The position numbers and the translations under genes were made by a program. DNA of 64,000 nucleotides from Ramlibacter ginsenosidimutans (lineage in GTDB: Bacteria; Pseudomonadota; Gammaproteobacteria; Burkholderiales; Burkholderiaceae_C), in assembly GCF_042678185.1 (NCBI RefSeq), contig NZ_JBHUDQ010000007.1, one strand, 5' to 3'. This document shows positions 24,102 through 32,493 of the stretch, one piece after another (positions within the stretch are counted from its first letter, which is position 1; the number at the start of each line of letters is the position of its first letter). The notes under the pieces were generated by a model. The model saw only the letters and a program-made list of their open reading frames with translations. It was not told where the DNA came from and searched no databases.

Positions 24102-26483
24102 CTAGGTCACCGGCGTGAGCTTCGCCACGGAGAGGGCGAGCCACTTCTGGCCGTGGCGCGGGAAGTCGATCTGCGCCCGCGCGTCCTGCCCCGAACCTTC
24201 CAGCGTGCGCACGGTGCCCTCGCCGAACTTGGTGTGGAAGACCTTCATGCCCGGCCTCAGCCCGTGCGCCGGCTCCGCTCTCTGCGGCGGCACCGGCGGG
24301 CTCGCGAAGGTCTCGCTGCCGCGGCCGTAGCCGGTCGCGGTCGAATTGCCCGCACGTGACGTGGGGTAGCCCATGCCGAAGCCGAAGGCCGATCCGCCGA
24401 AGCTCTGGTTCTTCGGCGTCAGCCACTTGAGCGCGCCTTCCGGCAGTTCGTCGAAAAAGCGGCTGCGCACGTTGTAGCGGGTCTGCCCGTGCAGCAGCCG
24501 CGTCTGCGAGTGGCTCAGGTACAGCCGCTTGCGCGCGCGCGTGATGGCGACGTACATCAGGCGCCGTTCCTCTTCCAGCCCCTCGTAGTCCGCCAGCGAA
24601 CGCTCGCTGGGGAACAGGCCTTCTTCCAGCCCGGTGACGAACACGCAATCGAACTCCAGGCCCTTGGCGGCGTGCACCGTCATCAGCTGCACGGCGTCCT
24701 GCCCGGCCTGCGCCTGATTGTCGCCGGACTCCAGCGCCGCGTGGGTCAGGAAGGCGGCCAGCGGCGAGAGCGTCTCGCCGGTGTCGGCATCGGGCGGCAC
24801 GTAGTCGGGTGCGGGCTCGTTCACTTCCGGCAGGCTCGGGTCCAGCCCCTGGCTCGCCGGAGACTGGCGCAGCACGTTGGCACCGAGTTCGTCGATGGGC
24901 AGGGCGACGGCGTCGCGGCCGAAGCCCTCCTGCGTGACGAAGCTCTCCGCCGCGTTGACCAGTTCTTCCAGGTTCTCGACCCGGTCGGCCCCATCGCGTT
25001 CGGCCTTGTAATGATCCAGCAGGCCGCTTCGCTGCAGCATCACCTCGATGATCTCGCGCAAGGTGAGGCCTTCGGTTTCCCGGCGCATCTCGTCGACCTT
25101 CTGCACGAAGGCGGCCAGGTTGGCGCCCGCCTTGCCCGTGGTGGCCTTGACGGCGTCGTGCAGCGAGCACCCGGCCGCGCGCGCGGCGTCCTGCAGCTGT
25201 TCGATGGACCGGGCGCCGATGCCGCGCGCCGGGAAGTTCACCACGCGCAGGAAGCTCGTGTCGTCGCTCGGGTTCTCCAGCAGGCGCAGGTACGCGAGCG
25301 CGTGCTTGATTTCGGCGCGTTCGAAGAAGCGCAGGCCGCCGTACACGCGGTAAGGCACGGCCGCATTGAACAGCGAGGTCTCGATCACGCGGCTCTGGGC
25401 GTTGCTGCGATAGAGCACGGCGACCTCGTGGCGCGGCACGTCGTCGCGCACCAGGTTGCGGATCTCCTCCACCATCCACTGCGCCTCGGCCATGTCGGTG
25501 GGCGCCTCGTACACGCGCACCGGCTCGCCGGGCCCCTGGTCGGTGCGCAGGTTCTTGCCCAGGCGCGTCTTGTTGTGCGCGATCAGCGCATTGGCCGAAT
25601 CGAGGATGTTGCTGAAGCTGCGGTAGTTCTGCTCCAGCTTGATCTGGTGCTGCACGTGGAACTCGCGCACGAAGTCCGCCATGTTGCCCACGCGCGCGCC
25701 GCGGAAGGCGTAGATGCTCTGGTCGTCGTCGCCCACCGCGAAGACCGCGTTACCCTCGCCCGCGAACATCTTCAGCCACGCGTACTGCAGCTTGTTGGTG
25801 TCCTGGAACTCGTCGACCAGGATGTGGTGGAAGCGGCGGCGGTAGTGCTCCCGGATGGGGTCGTTGTCGCGCAGCAGCTCGTAGCTGCGCAGCATCAGCT
25901 CGGCGAAGTCGACTACGCCCTCGCGCTGGCACTGCTCCTCGTACAGCTGGTAGACCTCGACCTTGCGGCGGTCTTCCTCGGTGCGCACCTCCACCATGTT
26001 GGGACGCAGGCCCTCCTCCTTCCAGGCGGCGATCGTCCACTGCAGCTCCTTGGCGGGGAAGCGCTCCTCGTCGACGTTGTGCTGCTTCATCAGGCGCTTG
26101 ATCGCCGAGAGCTGGTCCTGCGTGTCCAGGATCTGGAAGCTCTGCGGCAGGTTGGCGAGCTTGTAGTGCGCGCGCAGGAAGCGGTTGCACAGGCCGTGGA
26201 AGGTGCCGATCCACATGCCGCGCACGTTCACCGGCAGCATGGCCGTCAGGCGCGTCATCATCTCCTTGGCGGCCTTGTTGGTGAAGGTGACGGCCAGCAC
26301 GTTGCCCGGGCCGATCTGGCCCGTGGCCAGCAGCCAGGCGATCCGGGTGGTCAGCACGCGGGTCTTGCCGGAGCCGGCCCCCGCGAGGATGAGCGCGTGC
26401 TCGGCCGGCAGCGCCACGGCGGCGCGCTGTTCGGGGTTGAGGTGCTGCAGCAGCGGCGAGTCGGCGGCGACTTCTGGGAACAT
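24102..26483 (-). CDS. uvrD: DNA helicase II, UvrD
   Basis: The 793-residue SF1A helicase has LNPEQRAAVALP, Walker A AGAGSGKTR, TFTNKAAKEM, VDEFQDTNKLQY, GDDDQSIYAFRGA, QNYRSFSNIL, VHAAKGLEFDCVF and YVAITRARKRLY, plus the C-terminal extension ending in a PcrA/UvrD-type KVFHTKFGEGTVRTLEG module. It unwinds DNA 3' to 5' in mismatch and nucleotide-excision repair. ATG 26483 gives the usual N-terminus (MFPEVAADSPLLQHLN). It is the longer of two UvrD-family genes in the window. Confidence 0.94.
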   Translation of the reverse strand: MFPEVAADSPLLQHLNPEQRAAVALPAEHALILAGAGSGKTRVLTTRIAWLLATGQIGPGNVLAVTFTNKAAKEMMTRLTAMLPVNVRGMWIGTFHGLCNRFLRAHYKLANLPQSFQILDTQDQLSAIKRLMKQHNVDEERFPAKELQWTIAAWKEEGLRPNMVEVRTEEDRRKVEVYQLYEEQCQREGVVDFAELMLRSYELLRDNDPIREHYRRRFHHILVDEFQDTNKLQYAWLKMFAGEGNAVFAVGDDDQSIYAFRGARVGNMADFVREFHVQHQIKLEQNYRSFSNILDSANALIAHNKTRLGKNLRTDQGPGEPVRVYEAPTDMAEAQWMVEEIRNLVRDDVPRHEVAVLYRSNAQSRVIETSLFNAAVPYRVYGGLRFFERAEIKHALAYLRLLENPSDDTSFLRVVNFPARGIGARSIEQLQDAARAAGCSLHDAVKATTGKAGANLAAFVQKVDEMRRETEGLTLREIIEVMLQRSGLLDHYKAERDGADRVENLEELVNAAESFVTQEGFGRDAVALPIDELGANVLRQSPASQGLDPSLPEVNEPAPDYVPPDADTGETLSPLAAFLTHAALESGDNQAQAGQDAVQLMTVHAAKGLEFDCVFVTGLEEGLFPSERSLADYEGLEEERRLMYVAITRARKRLYLSHSQTRLLHGQTRYNVRSRFFDELPEGALKWLTPKNQSFGGSAFGFGMGYPTSRAGNSTATGYGRGSETFASPPVPPQRAEPAHGLRPGMKVFHTKFGEGTVRTLEGSGQDARAQIDFPRHGQKWLALSVAKLTPVT

Positions 26484-26539
26484 GTGGCATTGTAGGAAGC
26501 CGGGCGGGAACCGGCCCGCCGCCATCCTTAGCCCCTGCC

Positions 26540-27214
26540 GTGCCAACCTCATCGCCTGCCGCCCTGCTCCTGCCGCTTGCGCTCGCCCTGCCCCCGGCTG
26601 CACACGCGCTGTGCACCAGCGACGGCGTGGCGCAACCTGCGGCCGTGCTGGAGCGCTTCGTGAGCGCCGATTGCGCGGACTGCTGGCGCGACCGCACGAC
26701 GCCGGAACCCGCCGCGGGCACGATTGCCGTCGACTGGGTGGTACCTGGAGCCCAAGGCGAGGACGCGCCGCTGTCGGCGGTGGCCCTGGAGGACGGGCGC
26801 GACCGGCTGCAAGTGCTCGGCAAGCCGCTGCCGGCGCGCAGCGATGCCGTGTTCGGACGGCGCCAGGGCAAGCCGGTGCCGCTGCGGCTGGCGCAAGGCG
26901 AGCCCTTCAACGACTACATCGGCACGTCGATGGTGCTGCGGGCGCCAGGCAGCCAGCCATGGCAGGCGTGGCTGCTGCTGGTGGAGGACCTCCCGGCCGG
27001 CACCGAGGGCAGCCCGGTGGAACGGCATCTGGTCCGCAACGTGTTCCGGCCCGAGTGGGGGACGACGGCCGGGCGCTCGGCCGGCGCGCTGGCGGAAACC
27101 CGGGCGATGCAGATCCACCCGGGCACCCGCCCCGAGCGCTTGCGGCTGGTCGCGGTGCTGGCCGATGCACGCGGACATATCAGGGCTATCAGCCGCACCG
27201 CATGTACCCCGTAG
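26540..27214 (+). CDS. Secreted protein with CxxC motif
   Basis: The 224-residue protein has a Sec signal (ALLLPLALALPPAAHA) and a CADCW motif near residue 45 inside VLERFVSADCADCWRD, reminiscent of a thioredoxin-fold redox site such as in DUF1223 proteins. The rest gives no known domain. GTG at 26540 is the start. Divergent from uvrD and upstream of guaC. The thioredoxin-like reading is tentative because the rest of the fold is not obvious. Confidence 0.65.
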   Translation: MPTSSPAALLLPLALALPPAAHALCTSDGVAQPAAVLERFVSADCADCWRDRTTPEPAAGTIAVDWVVPGAQGEDAPLSAVALEDGRDRLQVLGKPLPARSDAVFGRRQGKPVPLRLAQGEPFNDYIGTSMVLRAPGSQPWQAWLLLVEDLPAGTEGSPVERHLVRNVFRPEWGTTAGRSAGALAETRAMQIHPGTRPERLRLVAVLADARGHIRAISRTACTP

Positions 27215-27225
27215 GTACGCCTCGA

Positions 27226-27263
27226 TAGAATCAGGCACCGGGCCCAAGCATTTGTGGCCCGGT
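27226..27263 (+). promoter_or_regulatory. guaC promoter and 5' leader hairpin
   Basis: TAGAAT (27226-27231) is a good -10 box. It is followed by a perfect 8-bp stem ACCGGGCC/GGCCCGGT with an 11-base loop (27237-27263) that would lie at or near the 5' end of the guaC transcript, leaving a leader of about 90 further bases. Confidence 0.4.
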
Positions 27264-27349
27264 TCGCGTTTGAAGCGCCGCCTTCATTCCGCCGGGTCCC
27301 AGTCCAAGCGTCCACCTGTTCATCCAACAGACCTCCGGAGCCTGGAACC

Positions 27350-28327
27350 ATGGAAATCTTCGACTACGACAAAGTGCTGCTGCTGCCGCGCAAGTGCCGC
27401 GTGGAAAGCCGCTCGGAATGCGACGCCTCGATCGAATTCGGCGGCCGCCGCTTCAAGCTGCCGGTGGTGCCGGCCAACATGAAGACCGTGCTCGACGAGC
27501 GCGTCGCGCTCTGGCTGGCGCAGAACGGCTACTTCTACGTGATGCACCGCTTCGACCTGGACAACGTGAAGTTCGTGCGGCGCATGAAGGAAGCGGACGC
27601 CTTCTCCTCCATCTCGGTCGGCGTGAAGAAGGCCGACTACGACACCGTCGACCGGCTGGCGGCCGAGGGGCTGGCGCCCGAGTACGTGACGATCGACATC
27701 GCGCACGGCCATGCCGACACGGTCAAGAACATGATCGCCCACCTGAAGGCGAAGCTGCCGTCGACCTTCGTGATCGCCGGCAACGTCGGCACGCCGGAGG
27801 CGGTGATCGACCTCGAGAACTGGGGCGCTGACGCCACCAAGGTCGGCATCGGACCCGGCAAGGTCTGCATCACGCGCATGAAGACGGGCTTCGGCACGGG
27901 CGGCTGGCAGTTGTCGGCGTTGAAGTGGTGCGCGCGCGTGGCGACCAAGCCCATCATCGCGGACGGCGGCATCCGCGAACACGGCGACATCGCCAAGAGC
28001 ATCCGCTTCGGCGCCACGATGGTGATGATCGGCTCGATCTTCGCCGGCCATGAGGAATCGCCCGGGCAGACCGTCGAAGTGGACGGGCGCCTGTACAAGG
28101 AGTACTACGGCAGCGCCTCGGACTTCAACAAGGGCGAGTACAAGCACGTGGAAGGCAAGCGCATCCTCGAGCCGGTGAAGGGCAAGCTGGCCGACACGCT
28201 GCGCGAGATGGAGGAGGACCTGCAGAGCTCCATCAGCTACGCCGGCGGCACCAGGCTCGGCGACATCCGCAAGGTGAACTACGTCATCCTGGGCGGCGAC
28301 AACGCCGGCGAACACCTGCTGATGTAA
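27350..28327 (+). CDS. guaC: GMP reductase
   Basis: The 325-residue enzyme belongs to the IMPDH/GMPR family, of the compact type common in Firmicutes and some proteobacteria. It has MEIFDYDKVLLLPRKCRV, the nucleotide loop GIGPGKVCITRMKTGFG with the catalytic Cys, ADGGIREHGDIAKSIRFGA and the flap YYGSASDFNKGEYKHVEGK. It deaminates GMP to IMP with NADPH. ATG 27350 follows GGAGCCTGGAACC. Monocistronic, ending at a clear terminator. Confidence 0.95.
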   Translation: MEIFDYDKVLLLPRKCRVESRSECDASIEFGGRRFKLPVVPANMKTVLDERVALWLAQNGYFYVMHRFDLDNVKFVRRMKEADAFSSISVGVKKADYDTVDRLAAEGLAPEYVTIDIAHGHADTVKNMIAHLKAKLPSTFVIAGNVGTPEAVIDLENWGADATKVGIGPGKVCITRMKTGFGTGGWQLSALKWCARVATKPIIADGGIREHGDIAKSIRFGATMVMIGSIFAGHEESPGQTVEVDGRLYKEYYGSASDFNKGEYKHVEGKRILEPVKGKLADTLREMEEDLQSSISYAGGTRLGDIRKVNYVILGGDNAGEHLLM

Positions 28328-28351
28328 GCGGCCGGCTGCGATGAACAACAG

Positions 28352-28371
28352 GGGGCGCTCGGCGCCCCTTG
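28352..28371 (+). terminator. guaC terminator
   Basis: GGGGCGC (28352-28358), loop TCG, GCGCCCC (28362-28368), then TTGTCGTT. It lies 24 bases after the guaC stop. Confidence 0.75.
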
Positions 28372-28398
28372 TCGTTGGCGCGGCGTGGCTGGGTGTGT

Positions 28399-28484
28399 GT
28401 AGGCTGGCGGTGAGCGGAGCGAACCCCAGCGATCCAGCGTCGCGCAGCAAGCTGGGGTTCGCCTGCGGCTCACCGCCCGTCTAC
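28399..28484. repeat. REP-like element, inverted pair
   Basis: Arms at 28399-28430 and 28451-28484 carry the same GTAGGCTGGCGGTGAGCG...GAACCCCAGC unit in opposite orientation, separated by 20 bases. The pair sits between the convergent guaC and alpha/beta hydrolase genes. Confidence 0.8.
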
Positions 28485-28540
28485 AAATTCGGCTTCGACC
28501 TCCGCGGGCGGATTTTGCAATTGCTCGTGCCCGCGCCCGC

Positions 28541-29416
28541 TCAGGCCCGCAGCAGGTCCAGCGCCAGCTGGTGCAGCCGGTGCTGCGGCTCGACCAGCGC
28601 ATCGAGGACGCTGAAGTGGTTGCGTCCGGCCAGCAGTTCGCACACCGGGACGCGCCGCGGCCCCCACGCGTCCTGGATCATTCGGTTCTGCCGATGGAAC
28701 TCGGTGCTCTCGGCGGCTCCCGCCACGGTGTAGAGCGTGCCTTGGCGGGGCGCCGGCAGCCGCGCGGGGCTCGCCTGCGCGACCTGCTCCGGCGTCAGGC
28801 GCAGCGACTCCTGCAGGAAGGGCGTGCGCATCATGGGATCGAGGTCGTTCAGCGGCGAGATCGCGAGAGCGCTGCGCAGCAGGTCGCGCGGCACCGCCGG
28901 GTCCAGCTGCTGCCACAGACACGCGAGCATCATGGTGGCGAGGTGCCCGCCCGCCGAATGCCCCGCCACCACGATGCGACGGCGGTCGCCGCCGAATCGG
29001 CCGATGTGGTGCCAGGTCCAGGCCACGGCGCGCGCGACCTGCAAGGTGATCTGCGGGATGGTCACCGCGGGACACAGCGCGTAGTTCGGCAGCACGACAC
29101 AGGCGCCGTCGCGCGTGAATGCCGGCGCGACGAAGGAGTGCTCGCTCTTGTCCATGGCACGCCAGTAGCCGCCGTGCACGAACACGAGCACCGGCGCGTC
29201 ACCGCTCGGAGCGGGAAAGACATCCAGCGTTTCGCCGGCGCCGCTGCCATACGCGATGTCCAGCTCGCACGGCCCCTGGGCCCGCGCCCGGGCGGATTCG
29301 CTCGTCCAGCGGGCGAAATAGTCGGCGTACTCCGGGACCAGCTGCCGGTTGTTGTACATCGCGTCGTGCCAGGCTCCATCCCTCAACTTCGTCTCCGGTT
29401 CCACTCTTCGCAACAT
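28541..29416 (-). CDS. Alpha/beta hydrolase, arylformamidase-like
   Basis: The 291-residue protein has VFVHGGYWRAMDKS (oxyanion HGG), the nucleophile elbow VAGHSAGGHL, the acid region near WGPRRVPV and His in GRNHFSVLD, as in kynurenine-formamidase-like and HSL-type esterases. It is cytoplasmic. It is divergent from the GntR gene, with 77 bases between the starts, and probably belongs to the same catabolic regulon, where it might hydrolyse an ester, amide or lactone intermediate. No kynA/kynU neighbour supports a tryptophan role. Confidence 0.82.
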   Translation of the reverse strand: MLRRVEPETKLRDGAWHDAMYNNRQLVPEYADYFARWTSESARARAQGPCELDIAYGSGAGETLDVFPAPSGDAPVLVFVHGGYWRAMDKSEHSFVAPAFTRDGACVVLPNYALCPAVTIPQITLQVARAVAWTWHHIGRFGGDRRRIVVAGHSAGGHLATMMLACLWQQLDPAVPRDLLRSALAISPLNDLDPMMRTPFLQESLRLTPEQVAQASPARLPAPRQGTLYTVAGAAESTEFHRQNRMIQDAWGPRRVPVCELLAGRNHFSVLDALVEPQHRLHQLALDLLRA

Positions 29417-29474
29417 CTTGACACATCCTGTTTCGATTGTCGGTGCGGTATTTGGCGGTTGAAGCCGCTTCGTT

Positions 29475-29490
29475 CTGTATACAGTGTACG
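29475..29490. promoter_or_regulatory. Putative GntR operator
   Basis: CTGTATACAG (29475-29484) is a perfect palindrome immediately followed by TGTACG. It resembles the TGTATACA-type sites of FCD-subfamily GntR regulators. It lies 10-20 bases before ATG 29494, between the divergent regulator and hydrolase genes. Confidence 0.5.
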
Positions 29491-29493
29491 GAC

Positions 29494-30195
29494 ATGCCAG
29501 CCCAGCTCCTGCAGCTCGAAGCGGCCCCCGACCTGGTGGACCGGGTGTACCGCAGTTTGCTGGATGCGATCAGCGATGGGTCCCTCGCCCCCGGCCAGCG
29601 GATCACGCAGGAGGACATCGCCCAGCAGCTGGCGGTGTCGCGCCAGCCGGTGCTGCAGGCCCTGCGCCTGCTGAAGAAGGACGGCTTCGTGCAGGACGCG
29701 CCCGGCCGCGGGCTGCAGGTGTCCGCGCTCGATGCGCAGTGGACGCGCGACATGTACCAGGTGCGCGGTGCGCTCGATGCGCTCGCGGCGCGGCTTGCCG
29801 CGCATCGGCGCCACCGCATCGATCCCGCCCTGATCCTGCAAGGCCGCCTCGCCGCGCGCGGCAGCAACGTCGCCGCGATGATCGATGCCGACCTCGCCTT
29901 CCACCGCGCGCTGTACGAAGCGGCGGGCAACCCCCTCATCGCCGAAACCGCGCAGCTGCACTGGAAGCACCTGAAGCGCGTGATGGGCGCGGTGCTGCAA
30001 CAGACCGGGCAGCGCGAAGCGGTCTGGGACGAACACGAGGCGATCGCCGATGCGATCGCTGCCGGCGACGCGGAGCGCGCCGCCCGCCTGATCGAGGAGC
30101 ATGGCTCCCATGCCAGCCGCGTCCTGGGCGAGCGGCTGGACGCCGTGCTCGGCACGGCCACAGCGAACACCAGCCACCCAAGGAGGCCCACGTGA
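29494..30195 (+). CDS. GntR-family regulator, FCD subfamily
   Basis: The 233-residue protein has an N-terminal winged helix (VYRSLLDAISDGSLAPGQRI, ITQEDIAQQLAVSRQPVLQALRLL) and a C-terminal FCD effector domain (DMYQVRGALDALAARLAA, DADLAFHRALYEAAGNPL, EHEAIADAIAAGDAERAARL) whose Asp/His residues bind a metal and a carboxylate ligand. ATG 29494 gives the standard N-terminus. Its TGA overlaps the GTG of the dioxygenase (GTGA). It probably controls this operon and the divergent hydrolase through the palindrome at 29475. Confidence 0.92.
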   Translation: MPAQLLQLEAAPDLVDRVYRSLLDAISDGSLAPGQRITQEDIAQQLAVSRQPVLQALRLLKKDGFVQDAPGRGLQVSALDAQWTRDMYQVRGALDALAARLAAHRRHRIDPALILQGRLAARGSNVAAMIDADLAFHRALYEAAGNPLIAETAQLHWKHLKRVMGAVLQQTGQREAVWDEHEAIADAIAAGDAERAARLIEEHGSHASRVLGERLDAVLGTATANTSHPRRPT

Positions 30196-31073
30196 AACTG
30201 ACGCCGGAACAACTCCAGCAATTCGACCGCGACGGCTACCTGTTCTTCCCCGGCCTGTTCACGCCGCAGGAGACGCGGACGCTCAACGAAGCCGTGCCCG
30301 CGCTGTACGCACGGCGCGAGGCGTTCAACGTGCGCGAGAAGAACAGCGACGCCGTGCGGACCAATTTCGCCGCGCACCTGTACAGCGAACCGTTCGCGCG
30401 GCTCGCGCGCCATCCGCGCATGGTGGAGCCGGTGATGGACCTGTTCCAGGAGCAGGTCTACATGCACCAGTTCAAGATCAACGGGAAGATGGCCTTCGAG
30501 GGCGACGTCTGGCAATGGCACCAGGACTACGGTACCTGGCTGAACGACGACCTGATGCCCACCGAGCGCGCCATGAACGTCGCCATCTTCCTCGACGACG
30601 TGAACGAGTACAACGGCCCGCTCATGTTCATCCCGGGCAGCCACAAGAAGGGCGTGGTCGACGCGAAGCATGACCTCACGACCACGAGCTATCCGCTGTG
30701 GACCGTCGACGACGCGCTGATCGCGCAGCTGGTCGAACGCGCCGGCGGCAAGAACGGCGGCATCGTCAGCCCGAAGGGGCCCGCCGGCTCGATGATCGTG
30801 TTCCACAGCTGCCTGGTCCACGCGTCCAGCAGCAACCTGTCGCCGTGGAACCGGGTGAGCGTGTACCTGAGCCTGTGCGCCGTCTCGAATCACATCCGGC
30901 GCTTCAAGCGGCCGGAGTTCATCGCGCACCGCGACTTCACGCCCATCGAGTGCCTGCCGGACGACTGCCTGCTGAAGCCTTATCCCGTGGACCTGCCCTG
31001 GAAGAACGGCATGCCTGCCAGCGCACTCGTCACCTCGCCCGGGCCCATCGACCAGATGAAGAAGGCAGCCTGA
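30192..31073 (+). CDS. EctD-like Fe(II)/2-oxoglutarate dioxygenase (PhyH)
   Basis: The 293-residue phytanoyl-CoA dioxygenase-family protein has the iron ligands H110-x-D112 in WQWHQDYGTWLNDDLMP, a pattern close to the ectoine hydroxylase signature, and a distal His in HSCLVHASSSN followed by Arg in WNRVSVYL. It would hydroxylate a small molecule using O2 and 2-oxoglutarate. No ectABC genes are near, so the substrate is probably not ectoine. GTG 30192 overlaps the regulator stop; AGGAGG lies before it. The next gene starts one base after the stop. Confidence 0.85.
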   Translation: MKLTPEQLQQFDRDGYLFFPGLFTPQETRTLNEAVPALYARREAFNVREKNSDAVRTNFAAHLYSEPFARLARHPRMVEPVMDLFQEQVYMHQFKINGKMAFEGDVWQWHQDYGTWLNDDLMPTERAMNVAIFLDDVNEYNGPLMFIPGSHKKGVVDAKHDLTTTSYPLWTVDDALIAQLVERAGGKNGGIVSPKGPAGSMIVFHSCLVHASSSNLSPWNRVSVYLSLCAVSNHIRRFKRPEFIAHRDFTPIECLPDDCLLKPYPVDLPWKNGMPASALVTSPGPIDQMKKAA

Positions 31074-31074
31074 G

Positions 31075-32433
31075 ATGTCCCTGCACGCGCAACTGCAGCA
31101 ACGCGCCGCCGAAGGCAAGCCGATCCGCGTCGGCCTGATCGGCGCCGGCAAGTTCGGCTCCATGTACCTCGCGCAGGTGCCCCGCACGCCCGGCGTGCAC
31201 CTGGTCGGCATCGCGGACCTTTCGCCGGACAACGCTCGCGCCAACCTCGCGCGCGTCGGCTGGAAAGCCGAGCGCAGCCAGGCCGCATCGCTCGACGAGG
31301 CGCTGAAGACCGGTGCCACGCACGTGGGCGGCGACTGGCAGGCGCTGGTGCGGCATCCCGCGATCGACGTGATCGTCGAGTGCACGGGGCACCCGATTTC
31401 CGCGGTCGATCATTGCCTGGAAGCCTTCGCGCAGGGCAAGCACGTGGTGAACGTCACGGTGGAAGCGGACGCGTTCTGCGGCCCGCTGCTCGCGCGCAAG
31501 GCGGCCGAGGCGGGCGTCGTGTACTCGCTCGCCTTCGGCGACCAGCCGGCCCTCATCTGCGACCTGGTCGACTGGGCGCGCACCTGCGGCTTTCCGGTGG
31601 TGGCCGCCGGGCGCGGGCACAAGTGGCTGCCTCACTTCTGCGAGTCCACGCCCGAGACGGTTTGGGGCTACTACGGCCTGACGCCAGAGCAGGCGAAGCG
31701 CGGCGGCCTGAACCCGAAGATGTTCAACAGTTTCCTGGACGGCTCCAAGCCCTCCATCGAAAGCACCGCCGTGGCGAACGCGACCGGGCTCACCGTCCCC
31801 AGCAACGGTCTGCTCTATCCGCCGGCGAGCGTGCCCGACATTCCGTTCGTGACGCGCCCGCGCAGCGAAGGCGGCGTGCTGGAGCACAAGGGCATGGTGG
31901 AAGTGATCTCGTCGCTGGAGCCCGACGGACGCGTCCTGCCCTACGACATCCGGATGGGCGTATGGGTGACGGTGGAAGCGGAGACGGAATACATCAGGAA
32001 CTGCTTCGAGGAATACAACGCGCACACGGACCCCAGCGGCCGCTACTTCACGCTCTACAAGCGCTGGCACCTGATCGGGCTGGAGGTCGGCATGTCCGTC
32101 GCGAGCGTGGCGTTGCGCGGCGAAGCCACGGGCGTGGCGACCTGCTGGAACGCGGACGTCGTCGCCACCGCCAAGCGCGACCTGCAGCCCGGCGAGATCC
32201 TCGACGGCGAAGGCGGCTACACCGTGTGGGGCAAGCTGCTGCCCGCCGAGACCTCGCTGCGCATGGGCGGCCTGCCGCTCGGGCTGGCGCACGACGTGAA
32301 GGTCGTGCGCGCCGTGAAGAAGGGCCAGAGCCTCGCCTGGGCGGACGTCGCCATGGACACCGGAACGCACGCGTACCGCATCCGGCGCGAGCTGGAAACG
32401 CGGTTCGCGCCGCCGCTGCTGAAAGCCGCGTGA
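31075..32433 (+). CDS. NAD(P)-binding oxidoreductase with C-terminal SAF domain
   Basis: The 452-residue protein has an N-terminal Rossmann fold (RVGLIGAGKFGSMYLAQV) of the Gfo/Idh or homoserine-dehydrogenase-like type, a middle segment (IVECTGHPISAVDHCLEA, RGHKWLPHFCESTPETVW) and a C-terminal SAF-like region (AKRDLQPGEILDGEGGYTVWG). This architecture occurs in sugar-acid catabolic oxidoreductases of uncertain reaction. It is tightly packed after the dioxygenase gene, so it probably acts on the hydroxylated product. Cytoplasmic. Confidence 0.8.
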   Translation: MSLHAQLQQRAAEGKPIRVGLIGAGKFGSMYLAQVPRTPGVHLVGIADLSPDNARANLARVGWKAERSQAASLDEALKTGATHVGGDWQALVRHPAIDVIVECTGHPISAVDHCLEAFAQGKHVVNVTVEADAFCGPLLARKAAEAGVVYSLAFGDQPALICDLVDWARTCGFPVVAAGRGHKWLPHFCESTPETVWGYYGLTPEQAKRGGLNPKMFNSFLDGSKPSIESTAVANATGLTVPSNGLLYPPASVPDIPFVTRPRSEGGVLEHKGMVEVISSLEPDGRVLPYDIRMGVWVTVEAETEYIRNCFEEYNAHTDPSGRYFTLYKRWHLIGLEVGMSVASVALRGEATGVATCWNADVVATAKRDLQPGEILDGEGGYTVWGKLLPAETSLRMGGLPLGLAHDVKVVRAVKKGQSLAWADVAMDTGTHAYRIRRELETRFAPPLLKAA

Positions 32434-32493
32434 CAGGCGCGCGGGGCGGTCCGGCCGCATGATGGCCGCACCACCTTCGAAGGAGACGAAGCC

